A DNA stretch of 64,000 bases from positions 62,001-126,000 of the forward strand of contig QXCR01000047.1 in assembly GCA_004380135.1 (NCBI GenBank). The letters are read 5' to 3'. Both the position numbers and the translations under genes were made by a program. Every line of letters starts with the position of its first letter. The stretch's first letter is position 1. This DNA comes from Stemphylium vesicarium. Taxonomy: Eukaryota > Ascomycota > Dothideomycetes > Pleosporales > Pleosporaceae. The notes below the pieces were generated by a model. It saw only the letters and a program-made list of their open reading frames with translations, did no database searches and had not been told where the DNA came from. This document shows, in pieces, positions 36,781 through 47,252 of the stretch.

Positions 36781-39700
36781 CTCTGTGCCACTGCCACTGT
36801 TGTTGGTACATCCGCGGTCGGTCTGTCGTTTGGACGGGAGACGCCTACCGACTCCTCCCACTCCAACGAGAAAAGGGCCTCACCAGCACGCGATCTGGCT
36901 GCCAATTCGATGCCTATTGCTGTGCAGACCACCGCCATGGCCGCGACCACACCGTCTTTCAGTGACCCTACGCCTGTCGCACCTACCTCGCGCGTACCCA
37001 TCGCGACCAGGCCTACCCAGGATGCGCGCTCCCAGGGACGGATTGTGAGGAGGATGACGAGCGACGACGTGACGGCGCTGCGGTCGCCCAACGGCGTGAA
37101 TGGGTATGCTCCTAGCGAGCAGTCCACCTCCGACGCCGACACCGCAAGATACCCTTCGTCACGACGGGCCTCGTGGATCAAGCGCCTCTCTTCCATCTCA
37201 ACCACGTCGAGTCGAAACCCCAGCCCGGCGCCTCTCTCTCCGGCCGTCTCGTGTTCCAATGGATCAATGGCCTTCTCCCAGGATGGTTCAACCGCGCCCA
37301 TGTTCGGCAGGCGCTCCGCCTCACCAATGCCGCCAAACAAGCTGGTCAAGCGTGCCTCCTCTGTGCGCGGACCCCGCGAGGCGTACAACCAAGGCGCTGC
37401 AGCCCTGCGACCGTCCTTTCGGCGCCCAGCTACGAGTCACCAGCGCACCGCAACGCTGCAGGCCCACCAAAACCTCACCAACGACAACCGCGCACGATTA
37501 CAGAGGACTGCCGAGGACCCGGCGAGCGAAGGGCCTGGGTACGCAGCGAGTACCGACAGCGAGGCCGAGTATGCGCAGTTCTTCACGACAAAAATCACCC
37601 GGGAGCGCACACTGGCCAAGAAGAGAGGTTCGGCGGCACTGGTGGGCGGTTTCAGGAGGATATTCCCAGACGACAAGCACTTGCCTACGCTCGTGTTGGC
37701 CAAGTCGGTCAGAGCAGGTGCACCCGAGCTGGACGACTCGACGAGCGAAGACAGCGGCAGCGTCTACCTTGTGAGTCGGCCGGAGACACCGCTCAGCATA
37801 GCGGTATTTGGTACCAAAGAAGGCTCGCAAACTCGTGGCCGGCCCTCCGCAGATCAGCCCGAACATGCGTCTCGACCCAAGCGCTCCTTCTCCATCACTG
37901 AGTTTTTCTCGTCGTCGAAGAGGCAGTTGGCCGCGAGAGCGTCGTCGAGACCCGCTCTCTTGCGTCGGGCGAGCCAGCGGGTACACTCAGCACCTGTTCT
38001 CACTACCATGAACAGGCGACCCCACAGCACTTCTTATGGAGGGTCCCGCCGCGATGTGACCGAACCAGCGCTTGTTCCTAGACGCGACATCGCCACGTCC
38101 GCCGGGCCCGCCGACGTGGGGGGCGCACGCAATGGGCTCCAAGGCGGCTCTTCTACGACGCCCTTGCCCACGCTCCCGGCTCGTCGTGCGAGTGCTGACA
38201 CGGTTCCTGTCGAGGGCTTGGCGTCAATGCCACAGCAGCTCCATGGTGCCTCAGCCGCACCGGGCGCCAATCAGGCGCCACCATCCCCTACTCTAGCGCA
38301 ATCGGGAGTTCGGGCGTCGCGTCATTCCATGGCCCCCTCAGAACAAGCCTCGACATTGGTCGGCTCGTCTGATAATGAACTTCGCGGCTTAGGGTCCGGC
38401 GACGAAGACGACGCTGACGTCCAGAGCGAGACGCTGTATGATTCGCTGCACACTGCCGCAACCAGAAGCACAACGGGCGGCGCCCGTGGGCCGCGCATAC
38501 AGACGATATTTGACGAGTCACCCCCCTCCAAGGTTAAGGTCACTGCCTTGCGCGACCTCTTCCCACCAGGATCCTTCGGGGAGCAACCCATCAATGGTGT
38601 CGCCGGCCACCAGAGCATCGCCGAGGAAGAAGAGAGCATCGCAACACCTGTGCGGACGGTGCGCCCTGAGCGCTCGCTGCAGGAATCGCCCAACTACACC
38701 CGAACACATAGCGCGCCGCTATTTCCCAACACCGTCTCGGCCTCTCCCCCGAGCATGCCCAAGCCGCTCTCGCTTGGCACCTTGGAATGGGACTCAAGAC
38801 CCGGGAATGACGACGATAGCAGTAGGTGGTCACTAGAGGACGCGGATGCTGAAGACCCCTGGGTTGATCCTCCAACAGTCAATCACACGACCGCAACCGT
38901 GTCGCTGCTCCCACAAAATGCGCGCCATCTCGCATCTGGCCCTACGTCGAAGCCCACTACGCCACACCATCTCACAGCGGAGCACGGTGATAGAGACACG
39001 CGCAGCAGTATCTTCGATTGGTCAGAGCAACAGGTCGCAGACAAGAATCCAGGCAGCTGCACACCGCCGCGTCCTCGGACAGTGCACGGCAAGAAGGATG
39101 CGGATCGCAGAGGCAGTCGTTCGGTTGGTCGACGGGTGCCCAGCGGGTTACACGCCCGCAGCCAGAGTGTGCCCGTCGTTCCAGATTTGACTGGCAAGCG
39201 TAACACTGTTGTCACAAACAAGTTTGGCACCTGGGGTGTTGGAAGCAAGGGTGTCACAGAAGATTGGAATGATGATTTTGACTTCACTGAGCTTAACGAG
39301 GATCCCATTGAAGAAGGGGACGCATCTCCCAGGGTGGACAGTGGTACATCAATGGTTGTACCAAAGAGCATACGAGAGCAGCAGAACAATGTCCTAGCGA
39401 ACATTGGTCTCTTGCGCGAGTGGGGACTGTTGATTGAGGAGCTCAAAGAGCACCGTGTACGTGCTCTGGCGCTTGGCATAATCGAGGGATCACAGTCAAG
39501 CACGTGGGGAGAGGTCGACGCCATGATAGACCTCGCAGATCAGGAGGCCGACCACCAGTGTGTTGGTGATGGCTCGTCACCTCCCTCTCCTGGCTTCGAC
39601 GACGACGCTTTTGATGAACCGCCTCCCAGTCCAAGCCAAGGTAGGGGGAGACGCACATCAGGGACCCCCGATCGCGACATCAAAAAGAGCCCAATCCCAT

Positions 39701-40146
39701 CACCGCACCCCAGGAAATCCATACTCCCACCAAACCACGACATTTTTACACCACAGTCTTCTCCAATACCGCCCAAGTCCGTTTTCGATATCGAACCTGC
39801 AACCCAGGATGCAAAGCCTATCGTCACAAGGCCGCGCAAAGACTCGGAAGCCAAAGCACGTTCCGTAATTGAAGCGCTGCAAAAGAGGAGGAGCACGTAT
39901 GAGCCAATACTGGATACACCGCCCACACCATCGTCGAAGAAAGTTCCGTTCGATACCGCCACTCTGCGACGGATTGTGCCATACGTCAGTTCTTTGACGC
40001 GCAAAGTCAAAGATACCATTCGGGATGCGGAGGGCCTGTACTCAAGCCCGATCGCAAGTCCGATGCACGAGGAGCCGCCAATCAACAAGGTCTTTCAGCA
40101 GGACGCAGATCTTGCGGCTCAAATGAAACTCATGACGGTGATGTAG
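36781..40146 (+). CDS. Large disordered Ser/Pro/Arg-rich protein with one conserved block (unknown)
   Basis: An open frame of about 1121 codons runs to TAG 40144-40146. It is preceded by a TACAG acceptor (36776-36780), so a short 5' exon probably supplies the start; the first internal Met is near 36910. Most of the protein is low-complexity Ser, Pro, Thr and Arg with acidic patches. A block near residues 815-910 looks folded and conserved: VTNKFGTWGVGSKGVTEDW, then WNDDFDFTELNED, then NVLANIGLLREWGLLIEEL, which is a long amphipathic helix. The Trp-Asp-Asp-Phe-Asp pattern recalls regulatory scaffolds of septation or polarity, such as Byr4/Bfa1-type proteins. That resemblance is from memory and weak, so no name is given. 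Confidence 0.7.
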   Translation, partial: LCATATVVGTSAVGLSFGRETPTDSSHSNEKRASPARDLAANSMPIAVQTTAMAATTPSFSDPTPVAPTSRVPIATRPTQDARSQGRIVRRMTSDDVTALRSPNGVNGYAPSEQSTSDADTARYPSSRRASWIKRLSSISTTSSRNPSPAPLSPAVSCSNGSMAFSQDGSTAPMFGRRSASPMPPNKLVKRASSVRGPREAYNQGAAALRPSFRRPATSHQRTATLQAHQNLTNDNRARLQRTAEDPASEGPGYAASTDSEAEYAQFFTTKITRERTLAKKRGSAALVGGFRRIFPDDKHLPTLVLAKSVRAGAPELDDSTSEDSGSVYLVSRPETPLSIAVFGTKEGSQTRGRPSADQPEHASRPKRSFSITEFFSSSKRQLAARASSRPALLRRASQRVHSAPVLTTMNRRPHSTSYGGSRRDVTEPALVPRRDIATSAGPADVGGARNGLQGGSSTTPLPTLPARRASADTVPVEGLASMPQQLHGASAAPGANQAPPSPTLAQSGVRASRHSMAPSEQASTLVGSSDNELRGLGSGDEDDADVQSETLYDSLHTAATRSTTGGARGPRIQTIFDESPPSKVKVTALRDLFPPGSFGEQPINGVAGHQSIAEEEESIATPVRTVRPERSLQESPNYTRTHSAPLFPNTVSASPPSMPKPLSLGTLEWDSRPGNDDDSSRWSLEDADAEDPWVDPPTVNHTTATVSLLPQNARHLASGPTSKPTTPHHLTAEHGDRDTRSSIFDWSEQQVADKNPGSCTPPRPRTVHGKKDADRRGSRSVGRRVPSGLHARSQSVPVVPDLTGKRNTVVTNKFGTWGVGSKGVTEDWNDDFDFTELNEDPIEEGDASPRVDSGTSMVVPKSIREQQNNVLANIGLLREWGLLIEELKEHRVRALALGIIEGSQSSTWGEVDAMIDLADQEADHQCVGDGSSPPSPGFDDDAFDEPPPSPSQGRGRRTSGTPDRDIKKSPIPSPHPRKSILPPNHDIFTPQSSPIPPKSVFDIEPATQDAKPIVTRPRKDSEAKARSVIEALQKRRSTYEPILDTPPTPSSKKVPFDTATLRRIVPYVSSLTRKVKDTIRDAEGLYSSPIASPMHEEPPINKVFQQDADLAAQMKLMTVM

Positions 40147-40509
40147 GCTCACCGATATGACGAAGTGACGGAACTGCTACGAGCATGTTTAGGAGGTTCA
40201 TGATTCACTTGGTGCTGGCCACACTCATCAGGGCAAAAGTTTGGGCGGAGAAACAAAAGTTTCCTCTGGATATTTCCCTTTGGATCAGAGCGTTCGAGCG
40301 AAGATCGAGCCACCCCGGCTCGATCAACTATTCCCCTGTATTAATTTCCCTATCGTCGACTGTCAGGTCAGGCCGCGCACTGCACTTGAAGCGACACGGC
40401 ATTTGTGATTCCATTTTGCATAATTTGCAGCATATCCCAGTCAGGATACACGCGGAGTAAGAGGAGGCATCTGCCATGAGAGCATGCATACATTGTGCTC
40501 ATTTTTTGT
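40147..40509. other. 3' flank between convergent genes
   Basis: About 360 bp with no recognisable gene, following the large disordered-protein gene. Confidence 0.4.
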
Positions 40510-40695
40510 TTAATGGAAGACCACGGCGCATTCAGGACATGTCATTTCCTCTGGGTCGTTGAGCATATAATAGTCTCCTGGTGGGAAAGGTATGCCGCGC
40601 AGTTCGCGAGCCGCTTTCCTACATCTTTGCATCATGTATAAAAGCGGGCTGGGCTTTCCTTTGTTTTCCTTTCCAAAGTTCTCGATCTCTGGCAT
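40510..40695 (-). CDS. Possible small protein, 61 residues, with a C-terminal Cys pair
   Basis: A minus-strand frame starts MPEIENFGKENKGKPSPLL and ends TCPECAVVFH, with a CxxC pair near the C-terminus. The composition is protein-like, with a Leu/Arg-rich helix (YMMQRCRKAARELRGIPFPP) in the middle. It is short enough to be chance, no splice sites are needed and no family is recognised. Confidence 0.3.
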   Translation of the reverse strand: MPEIENFGKENKGKPSPLLYMMQRCRKAARELRGIPFPPGDYYMLNDPEEMTCPECAVVFH

Positions 40696-42237
40696 CTTGA
40701 ACCACAATGGAGTTGTCGAAAATCATCGCATTCATACATGACGACGGCCACAACCTGCCTCTCGAGAGGTGAATACATACACAAAATTCCAAACATACTC
40801 TACCACATTGTCTTACTGAATTTTCTTTCCTTGTTCGTGATGCCTGCCAGTCGACCTTGGTGGAGACTCCTGCGGGTCCAGGCCTTCGTGTCGTCCATGG
40901 CAACAACAGACCCCATGTCTTCAGGCAGCCGGCGAGCCGAGCGTTGTTATACACGACGGTTATATCGGGGCGGTGACTCCATTCTCAACGAACTAATCCC
41001 ATGGTCTAGATAATATTCTTGAAACTACCATAGCTTCCGAGCCGTTGTTGCAAAGCCAGCTACTGCAGATCTGTGACCGAATCACACGCTACTGATGCGT
41101 GCCCGTGCATGGCATTTGATGAGCAAACTGCGCAAGTACCGCAACGAGGCGCAGTTTCTTGGGCGTGCATCCTGATTGCCTCTGCATTTTGTTCGTGTCG
41201 GCGAGCCAGATCCTCGCACAGAAGCGTGCCGCCACTCGCGTTCGGATCCACCCGAGCGGAAGAGATGAGAGCGAGGATGTGCAGAGCGACCTCAAGCACG
41301 ACTCGAGGAGAAAAGAAATCACCCCGCGCACGCTGCTTCTAGAGCTCGCACGTTGCACTCAATTCCGCAGTGACATTATTTGGAGCTATAACGATAATGC
41401 AACCAGCCAACGAATTTCATGTCGCTTTCCAGTGGCAAAGCCGACGCTACGTTCAATCTGGAAACGCCCTATACTCTGCACTGCCATTCTGGTTGCATAT
41501 TCCGGTTTTCTAAGATTTCTGGCTTACCAGACTTTGGAGAAAACCTCTCCCGGAATTAAGCACCGTCTACTGCTCGCCCGTCCCCACGCAGACGCAGATA
41601 CGCGTGGTTTAATAGATAATAATAGCCTCGGCACTGTACGGAGACTCCACTACTTTTCTCCACCTCAAGGCACCGCTCACCACCACGACGTTGAGCTACC
41701 TGGCCGTTGGAACACGCAGCGCATGCACGAAATGGAAACATATGGGTCCAATGGCACCGTATTTCCGATTGCGCAATACTGTATTTGAGACTGCCATGGT
41801 TTGGCAATAGTGGAATCGAGTGACCCCGCGCACTCATTCATCCGATCCGAGGTCGATGACGTTGCAGATGTCTTGGAAGTCGCTGGCCAAGCGACACCAG
41901 GAAAGCGCGACAACGGCCCAAGGGCAGAGGCAAGTGGCGACTTCTACCATCGGAAGAGGGGCTATATGGGGACTCTCCCTCCAGATTCCTAGTTACAACT
42001 TTGCCAACAAGGGGACCGTTGTGACATTGTAACCGAGCAAACACAATCTGGCCCCACGGCTTCAGAGGACGAACGCGTATAGACTCTTCTCATTGACCGA
42101 CCAATTCTATCCGTGCCTTACATAGCCGATCCAGTTCTGCAGTTCTCGTTAATTCACGGTCGGTCGTCCTCTACACGAGCTGTAGCTGAACTCAGCCAAC
42201 GTGTAGGCAATTCTCACGTCATTCAGATTGATCCGCA
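40696..42237. other. Region without a supported gene, upstream of the sorbosone-dehydrogenase-like gene
   Basis: About 1.5 kb. A plus-strand frame of 209 codons (41159-41788) has no domain, and competing frames overlap it. The final 200 bp are the promoter of the secreted dehydrogenase gene. I see no RNA gene. Confidence 0.4.
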
Positions 42238-43816
42238 ATGACGCTGAAGCACTTGATAGCAGCAGGTCTGAGCGCATCCTCCATTGTAGGGTCGGCCAAA
42301 GCGCAAGTCACGGCATGCGAAAGCCCCATCGCCCCACAGAACGCTGCTCCTTCGGTCGCCCCGGGTTTTCATGTTGAGGTTGTGGCTAATGGGCTGAGGG
42401 ATCCTCGTGGTATTATGTTCGATCGGGAAGGTGGGCTGCTAGTGGTAGAGCAGGGATACGGGGTCAGTAGGCTGAGTCTGACTGGGGATGGAGCGTGCGT
42501 TCAGGTCGAAGGAGATGTGCAAATGGTAGTTGAAGATGATTCGGTGAGTTTTGGCAGCTTGCTGTGCTTCGGCAATCCAGGCATGGCTGACAGGACCAGT
42601 TAAACCACGGCATTGCCTTCTCACATGATGGTAACACCCTTTATGCCTCTTCCCACAGCAACGTCTATGCTTGGGAGTATGATGCCTCCCAAGGCCAGAC
42701 TACGTCTGATGCTCGAGATGTTGTAGAAGGGATGGGAGACGATGAAGGTCACACCACGCGTACATTGCTCATGTCCCAGGCCGTGCCGGGTATGCTGCTC
42801 GTCTCTCGCGGTAGCGTAGGCAACATTGACCTCCAGACCTTGGATGTAACCACCGGGGTGTCTACGATCAAAGCATTTAACATGAGCAACATCACCAACT
42901 CAGCATATGATCATGCATCGAGCGGATTGCTTCTCGGCTGGGGTCTTAGGAACTCAGTCGGTGTAGCTGAAGACCCTGTATCAGGTGGAATCTACTCCGT
43001 CGAGAACAGCGTCGACAACATCATGCGCACCGGAGAACTCATCAAAGAGAACAACCCAGGTGAAGAGTTGAACTTTCATGGCTACCTCAGCGGGACCGAA
43101 AGCGAAGTACAAGGGGGCAACTATGGTTATCCTTCTTGCTTTACTGCCTGGAATGTCTCAGAGATTCCAGACTATGATGGCATGGTTGGTGAACAGTTTG
43201 CTATCGGAGATCAAAACGCGACTGTCAACGACACTTTCTGCCAGGACGATCGAATTGCTCCGAGGCTCTCATTCCAAGCTCATATGGCTCCTCTCGATAT
43301 CAAGTTCAACCCTAATGGCACTGCCGCATGGGTGACGATGCACGGCTCTTGGTAATATCTGCAATCCTCAACTGTGCTCATTGCTAATCATGTCGCAGGA
43401 ACCGAGAGGATCCTGTAGGCTACAAGCTCAGTCTTGTGCCTTTTGATGGCAACGGCTCGCCCATTGCCCCATCAAACAGCGCAACCGCGATCACTGATAT
43501 AGTATCCAACACCGATCTCTCCGCCTGCCCTGACTCCTGCTTCCGACCCGTTGGCCTTGCATGGGACTCTCAAGGTCGGCTATTCATGAGCTCTGATTCA
43601 ACTGGCGAGATCTATGTCGTTACAATGGAGGATGGGAGTGGGGTTGCTGATGTGAGCCAAGCGGAAAACAATGGAGGTAATGACGGAGAGTCACCAACCC
43701 CCACGGACTCTGATGGACCCTCACCGAGTGAGTCGGACAGCGCTTCAGGTAGATGGATCGCGGGAAACAGTATGTACTGGGTCGCTGGTGCCCTTGCAGT
43801 GCGTGCGATGGTTTGA
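42238..43816 (+). CDS. Secreted glucose/L-sorbosone dehydrogenase-like beta-propeller
   Basis: Three exons (42238-42543, 42600-43351, 43399-43816) with 56- and 47-nt introns encode 491 residues. The N-terminus is a signal peptide (LKHLIAAGLSASSIVGSAKA), with cleavage likely before Gln-Val. The body has propeller strands such as LRDPRGIMFDREGGLLVVEQ, LNHGIAFSHDGNTLYAS, LRNSVGVAEDPVSG and CFRPVGLAWDSQGRLFMSSD. Several N-glycosylation sequons occur (NMSN, NVSE, NATV). The C-terminus is a Ser/Pro-rich spacer plus a short hydrophobic end (YWVAGALAVRAMV), as in a GPI-anchored protein. The family oxidises aldoses or sorbosone, sometimes with PQQ; activity here is unproven. Confidence 0.85.
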
Positions 43817-44736
43817 TGACGACTTGAGCGGGGCGTGTGGAGCGTAGAAAGCCCATGAGGGTTATTGAGGTGCGCGATACCTTCCAATTTCTTAACTTGT
43901 GTACAGATATGATTGATTCTCAATGATACGTGGCGTCCCATACAGGCGCGGGTGAATGCCACCTCTAGAATTGTACGACGCGATATCAAGCTTTGCAACA
44001 CCCTATAAGATTTACAGTCATCGTAACTTGTGAATCTTTGCATCCTGCATAACATGCCTAGTTACGACGCTGCTCTTTAAGCTGGCAGGCACCCCTAACC
44101 AATTGAACATCATTGGTAACACATTCCTGGTAAACCATGTGGACGGTCAGCAATCGCAACCGCCGCTATACCTTGCATCCTCTTCATCCTCACCACCAGC
44201 ACGACCTTCAGCCATGACTTTAGCACTGCACTAGTCCTTCTTATATACAGTCCCGCGATCGCACTACTCTATTGGATACTGCAGCCACCTGTAAACGCAT
44301 CATTCGGTAGTGCCTTCGTTTGCAGCTCTTGTTCCCACAGTTCTCAGCAGCTCCGCTGAAAGCACGCACGCTTGTCCGGTGACCATGCCTTCTGGGACCA
44401 TTTTGGGCTTTCTGGGACTTTGATAGCTCGTGTGGCCTTGGAAAGCCGTTTGATGCGGCGGATAGGGCAGTAAAGCTTGGTACAACAAGTAGCGGTCGCC
44501 CTTCACGTCGTATTAACGAAGTCATCTACGGAACCTGGAGTTCAACGCCTTCACTGGCTATTACACAATAGAACCGTGCCTTCACCAGCAGCGATCCAGG
44601 GAACCCCTCGCATCCCTATATCAACCTCGCGCTCTTCCAGTACTTCCTCCCTCCACCAATCCTCTACGCCCACGCTCCAAGCTTTTCTGAACGGTTGAAC
44701 ATTTGACTACCGCCAATTCCCGCCTTCGACGCCACT
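43817..44736. other. Intergenic region, no gene supported
   Basis: About 900 bp upstream of the F-box-like gene. Open frames are short or in conflicting frames. The last 100 bases form the gene's leader. Confidence 0.4.
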
Positions 44737-46354
44737 ATGTCTCGCCTAGAGGTCCTGTCTAGCGTGACTGCATTCAATATCCTTCCCATTGAAGTATGTG
44801 CCTTTAATGCACATGCTTCCATCTTGTGCTGACTCTTTTGGTAGCTCAACAAGGCCATCGCCCATGATCTTGACGATGACAAGGACATCGTGGCTTTCAG
44901 GTCGATTTGCCGCGCTACAAACAGTGCCATATATGCCGATCGTCTGTCGTTCTGGCGTACAAAGTTCCGCGAACAGTACGACTTTGTCGATGGCCCGTCC
45001 AACGCCCGGCTGCTGCGCATGTACCAGCGTCGGTCAAAACTGTTTCGATGCGGCATTCAATATGATTTCTTTCGTGGCCATAGCCCTATGGAGGCTCGCG
45101 TTGCTAGAATGCTCAAGGATTTGATCATCGGTATGTGCGGTTCAATACAGTCCAGAGTGTTTATTAATTTCTGCAGAATCCTTCCAAGGCGCTACCGAAG
45201 TAGACGAGCATGGGCATCTCCTCTGCAAGAACCAAGTCCAACTTATCAAGTTCGTTCTCGAATCGCGGCTCCTCAATAACGACCGGCGTGCTCCGCGTCC
45301 TGCTCAAGGCGAGCCTGCGAACATAGAAGCGACCCTGGCGGCTGTAAAGCTGATGTGCTCCCAGTTCGTCTTCAACCTCCCCGGCCTGAAACATAACATC
45401 TTCGCTTTCGACGAGTCACAGTACGCTGTCTACCAATCCTCTGTCGTGGCGCCGATTTTCACCAGCGACCACAAGGTCTTAAACCTGGAGTGGATCCTAC
45501 ACAGCATGAACTTCTTCCGCCATCATATGATGAACGAGGAGACCCAGACGCTCTTCGATAAGATCGATGAGCTGGAGGCAACATATAAGCCCTCAGCATG
45601 GCGAGAGCCGCTCCGGCAGGGCGCACGACCCCTGAGTAAGCACTGGAAGGGCACATACTCGTTTCTTGAGCACCGCGAGGTCAATAGGCTGCGAAAGCAG
45701 GGACCAGGAAAGGAAATGTACTGCGACAAGAACATTGACGAGGGAAAAATTCAGGTACGATAGATCCATGTGTATGTCCCCGCCGTTTACTGACAACATG
45801 TAGTCTCTCAAGCTCAATTTCGCGCAAGACGGCCGCCTCGCAGATGGCACCGAACTAAAGTGGCCGACCGTTTACGAGCAGCGACTAGGCTCTCTTTGCA
45901 ACGATCCTGGCAAACAAGGCATCAGGACCCAAGGCCGCAACACACCCAAGGCCATTGAGAGCATTCAGTTCAAAGGCCGTGGCGAAGATTTGGAGGACGA
46001 CTACAAGGCTCTCGGCTGGCTCAACCCGCTGCCTCCGCAAGGTGGCATCCCTGGCTGGCAGCGCATTACCTTCATGAAGCACTTTAGCGAGGACTACGAT
46101 AACCCTGATCACGATAACCTCTGGGCGTATGAGGGCGCAGTGCTTCCTGGTGGTCGCATCATCCTCGGTCGGTGGTGGTTCGCTTCGGACACTCACCAGG
46201 CTCATGTGAGTCATGACATGCCTTTTTGGCCTTTTTTGGACTTTCTAACAAGCAGTAGGAGGACTACAACGGCCCCTTTATTCTGTGGGCGGTCGATGAG
46301 CCCGAATTCGACGAGGATGATGATGACGACGAGGAAGAGGCGGACAGCGAGTAG
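44737..46354 (+). CDS. F-box-like fungal protein, 472 residues
   Basis: Five exons (44737-44793, 44845-45130, 45177-45754, 45804-46205, 46259-46354) join in phase. The N-terminus has an F-box-like shape: VTAFNILPIELNKAIAHDL, then DKDIVAFRSICRATNSAIYA, consistent with the 'LP.El...I..yL..kdl..l..vcr' pattern. The central and C-terminal parts contain PGWQRITFMKHFSED, then LWAYEGAVLPGGRIILGRWW, which resemble a fungal-specific domain of unknown function seen after F-boxes. The tail is very acidic (about 12 Asp/Glu). It could be an SCF substrate receptor, but the target is unknown. Confidence 0.75.
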
Positions 46355-46546
46355 ATTGCTGTTCGTGTCGCTTCTTCGTGGACGACACAGTCTTTCCGCA
46401 ACATAGCCACATCGGCCGTGGCCTTTTGGAGCTTTTTGGAGTATCTCACACCTGGTTTTACCATTTCTATTGAACATTTATCATGCCCTCTTCATAGCCT
46501 GGCGCATACGCACATGGCTGTGATGGTTGCGGCTTTTTTTTTTTTT
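46355..46546. other. 3' flank with a poly(T) run
   Basis: The F-box-like gene's 3' region. It contains a 15-base T run at 46534-46548, which could serve in transcript end formation or be a simple slippage tract. Confidence 0.5.
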
Positions 46547-46813
46547 TTACGAGGCACAGATGTCTCCATCTACCTGTAGTAAGGCATTACATATCACGGC
46601 ATACTCTGGCTTTCGCGAGTCGAAGCTGACAGAGTAGCACATGCCCAATAGAGAAGAGCTTGCATTGAACATTTGTGATTGCTGTGTGATGAGATGTGAC
46701 ATGATGTTTTGGATAGTGGGAATGTCTTCTAAGCAAGACATGAATGCTTGAAGCTCTTCTATTTGGTTATTCGTTTCTAATATTAAGAAAGCTGATGTAA
46801 GGACTATCGTCAT
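46547..46813 (-). CDS. Possible small protein with an N-terminal hydrophobic segment, 88 residues
   Basis: A minus-strand frame starts MTIVLTSAFLILETNNQIEE and stays open for 88 residues to a stop at 46547-46549. A hydrophobic start is followed by an amphipathic stretch (LQAFMSCLEDIPTIQNIMSH) and two Cys near the end. The base composition is richer in A+T than in the neighbouring genes, so a long open frame is less expected here. It could be a small secreted or membrane protein, or a relic. Not recognised; low confidence. Confidence 0.3.
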   Translation of the reverse strand: MTIVLTSAFLILETNNQIEELQAFMSCLEDIPTIQNIMSHLITQQSQMFNASSSLLGMCYSVSFDSRKPEYAVICNALLQVDGDICAS

Positions 46814-47252
46814 CACAAAAATTAGAGTTATAGAAGTCACATGTGTCAAATGGAAGCAAATCACGTGTAAAAAGAGAACAGTTCTGCCATTTCGTATCTA
46901 TATCGTATCGTTGAGTCGTTAATCATCCTCGTCCATTGAGCCAGAAGACTCATATTGATGCATTATCCAAACAGCCATCCGCCGTCGTTCGTCGTTCGTT
47001 CAACCAAGAAATCCTAAAGCAAATAAAAAGTGGGGGAGCATAAAGGAAGGGATGAACAAGTACAGCAAACTTTAACCGGGAAAAAGCTAGCAAAGAAACA
47101 AAGGGAGTTCATGATGACATTAACCTTTTCTCGCTTCCTCCGAAGACGACAGAACAAAAAAAGGTGTGTAGTAGCAATGTTTCTAGTCCCCGTCAAAGCA
47201 ACGCAGAAAACAAAATCCGCCACAAGAATGACAAAAAAACTTGAGAAAGCAT
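46814..47252. other. Intergenic region, no gene seen
   Basis: A short AT-rich stretch that includes the 3' end of the RS-rich gene on the minus strand. It contains several A-rich runs. Confidence 0.5.

Noticed and set aside
41520..41660. Possible 5S rRNA-like region
   Set aside because: It does not contain the conserved fungal 5S internal control sequence.
41159..41788. 209-codon plus-strand frame
   Set aside because: Competing frames overlap, the composition is irregular and no family is seen.
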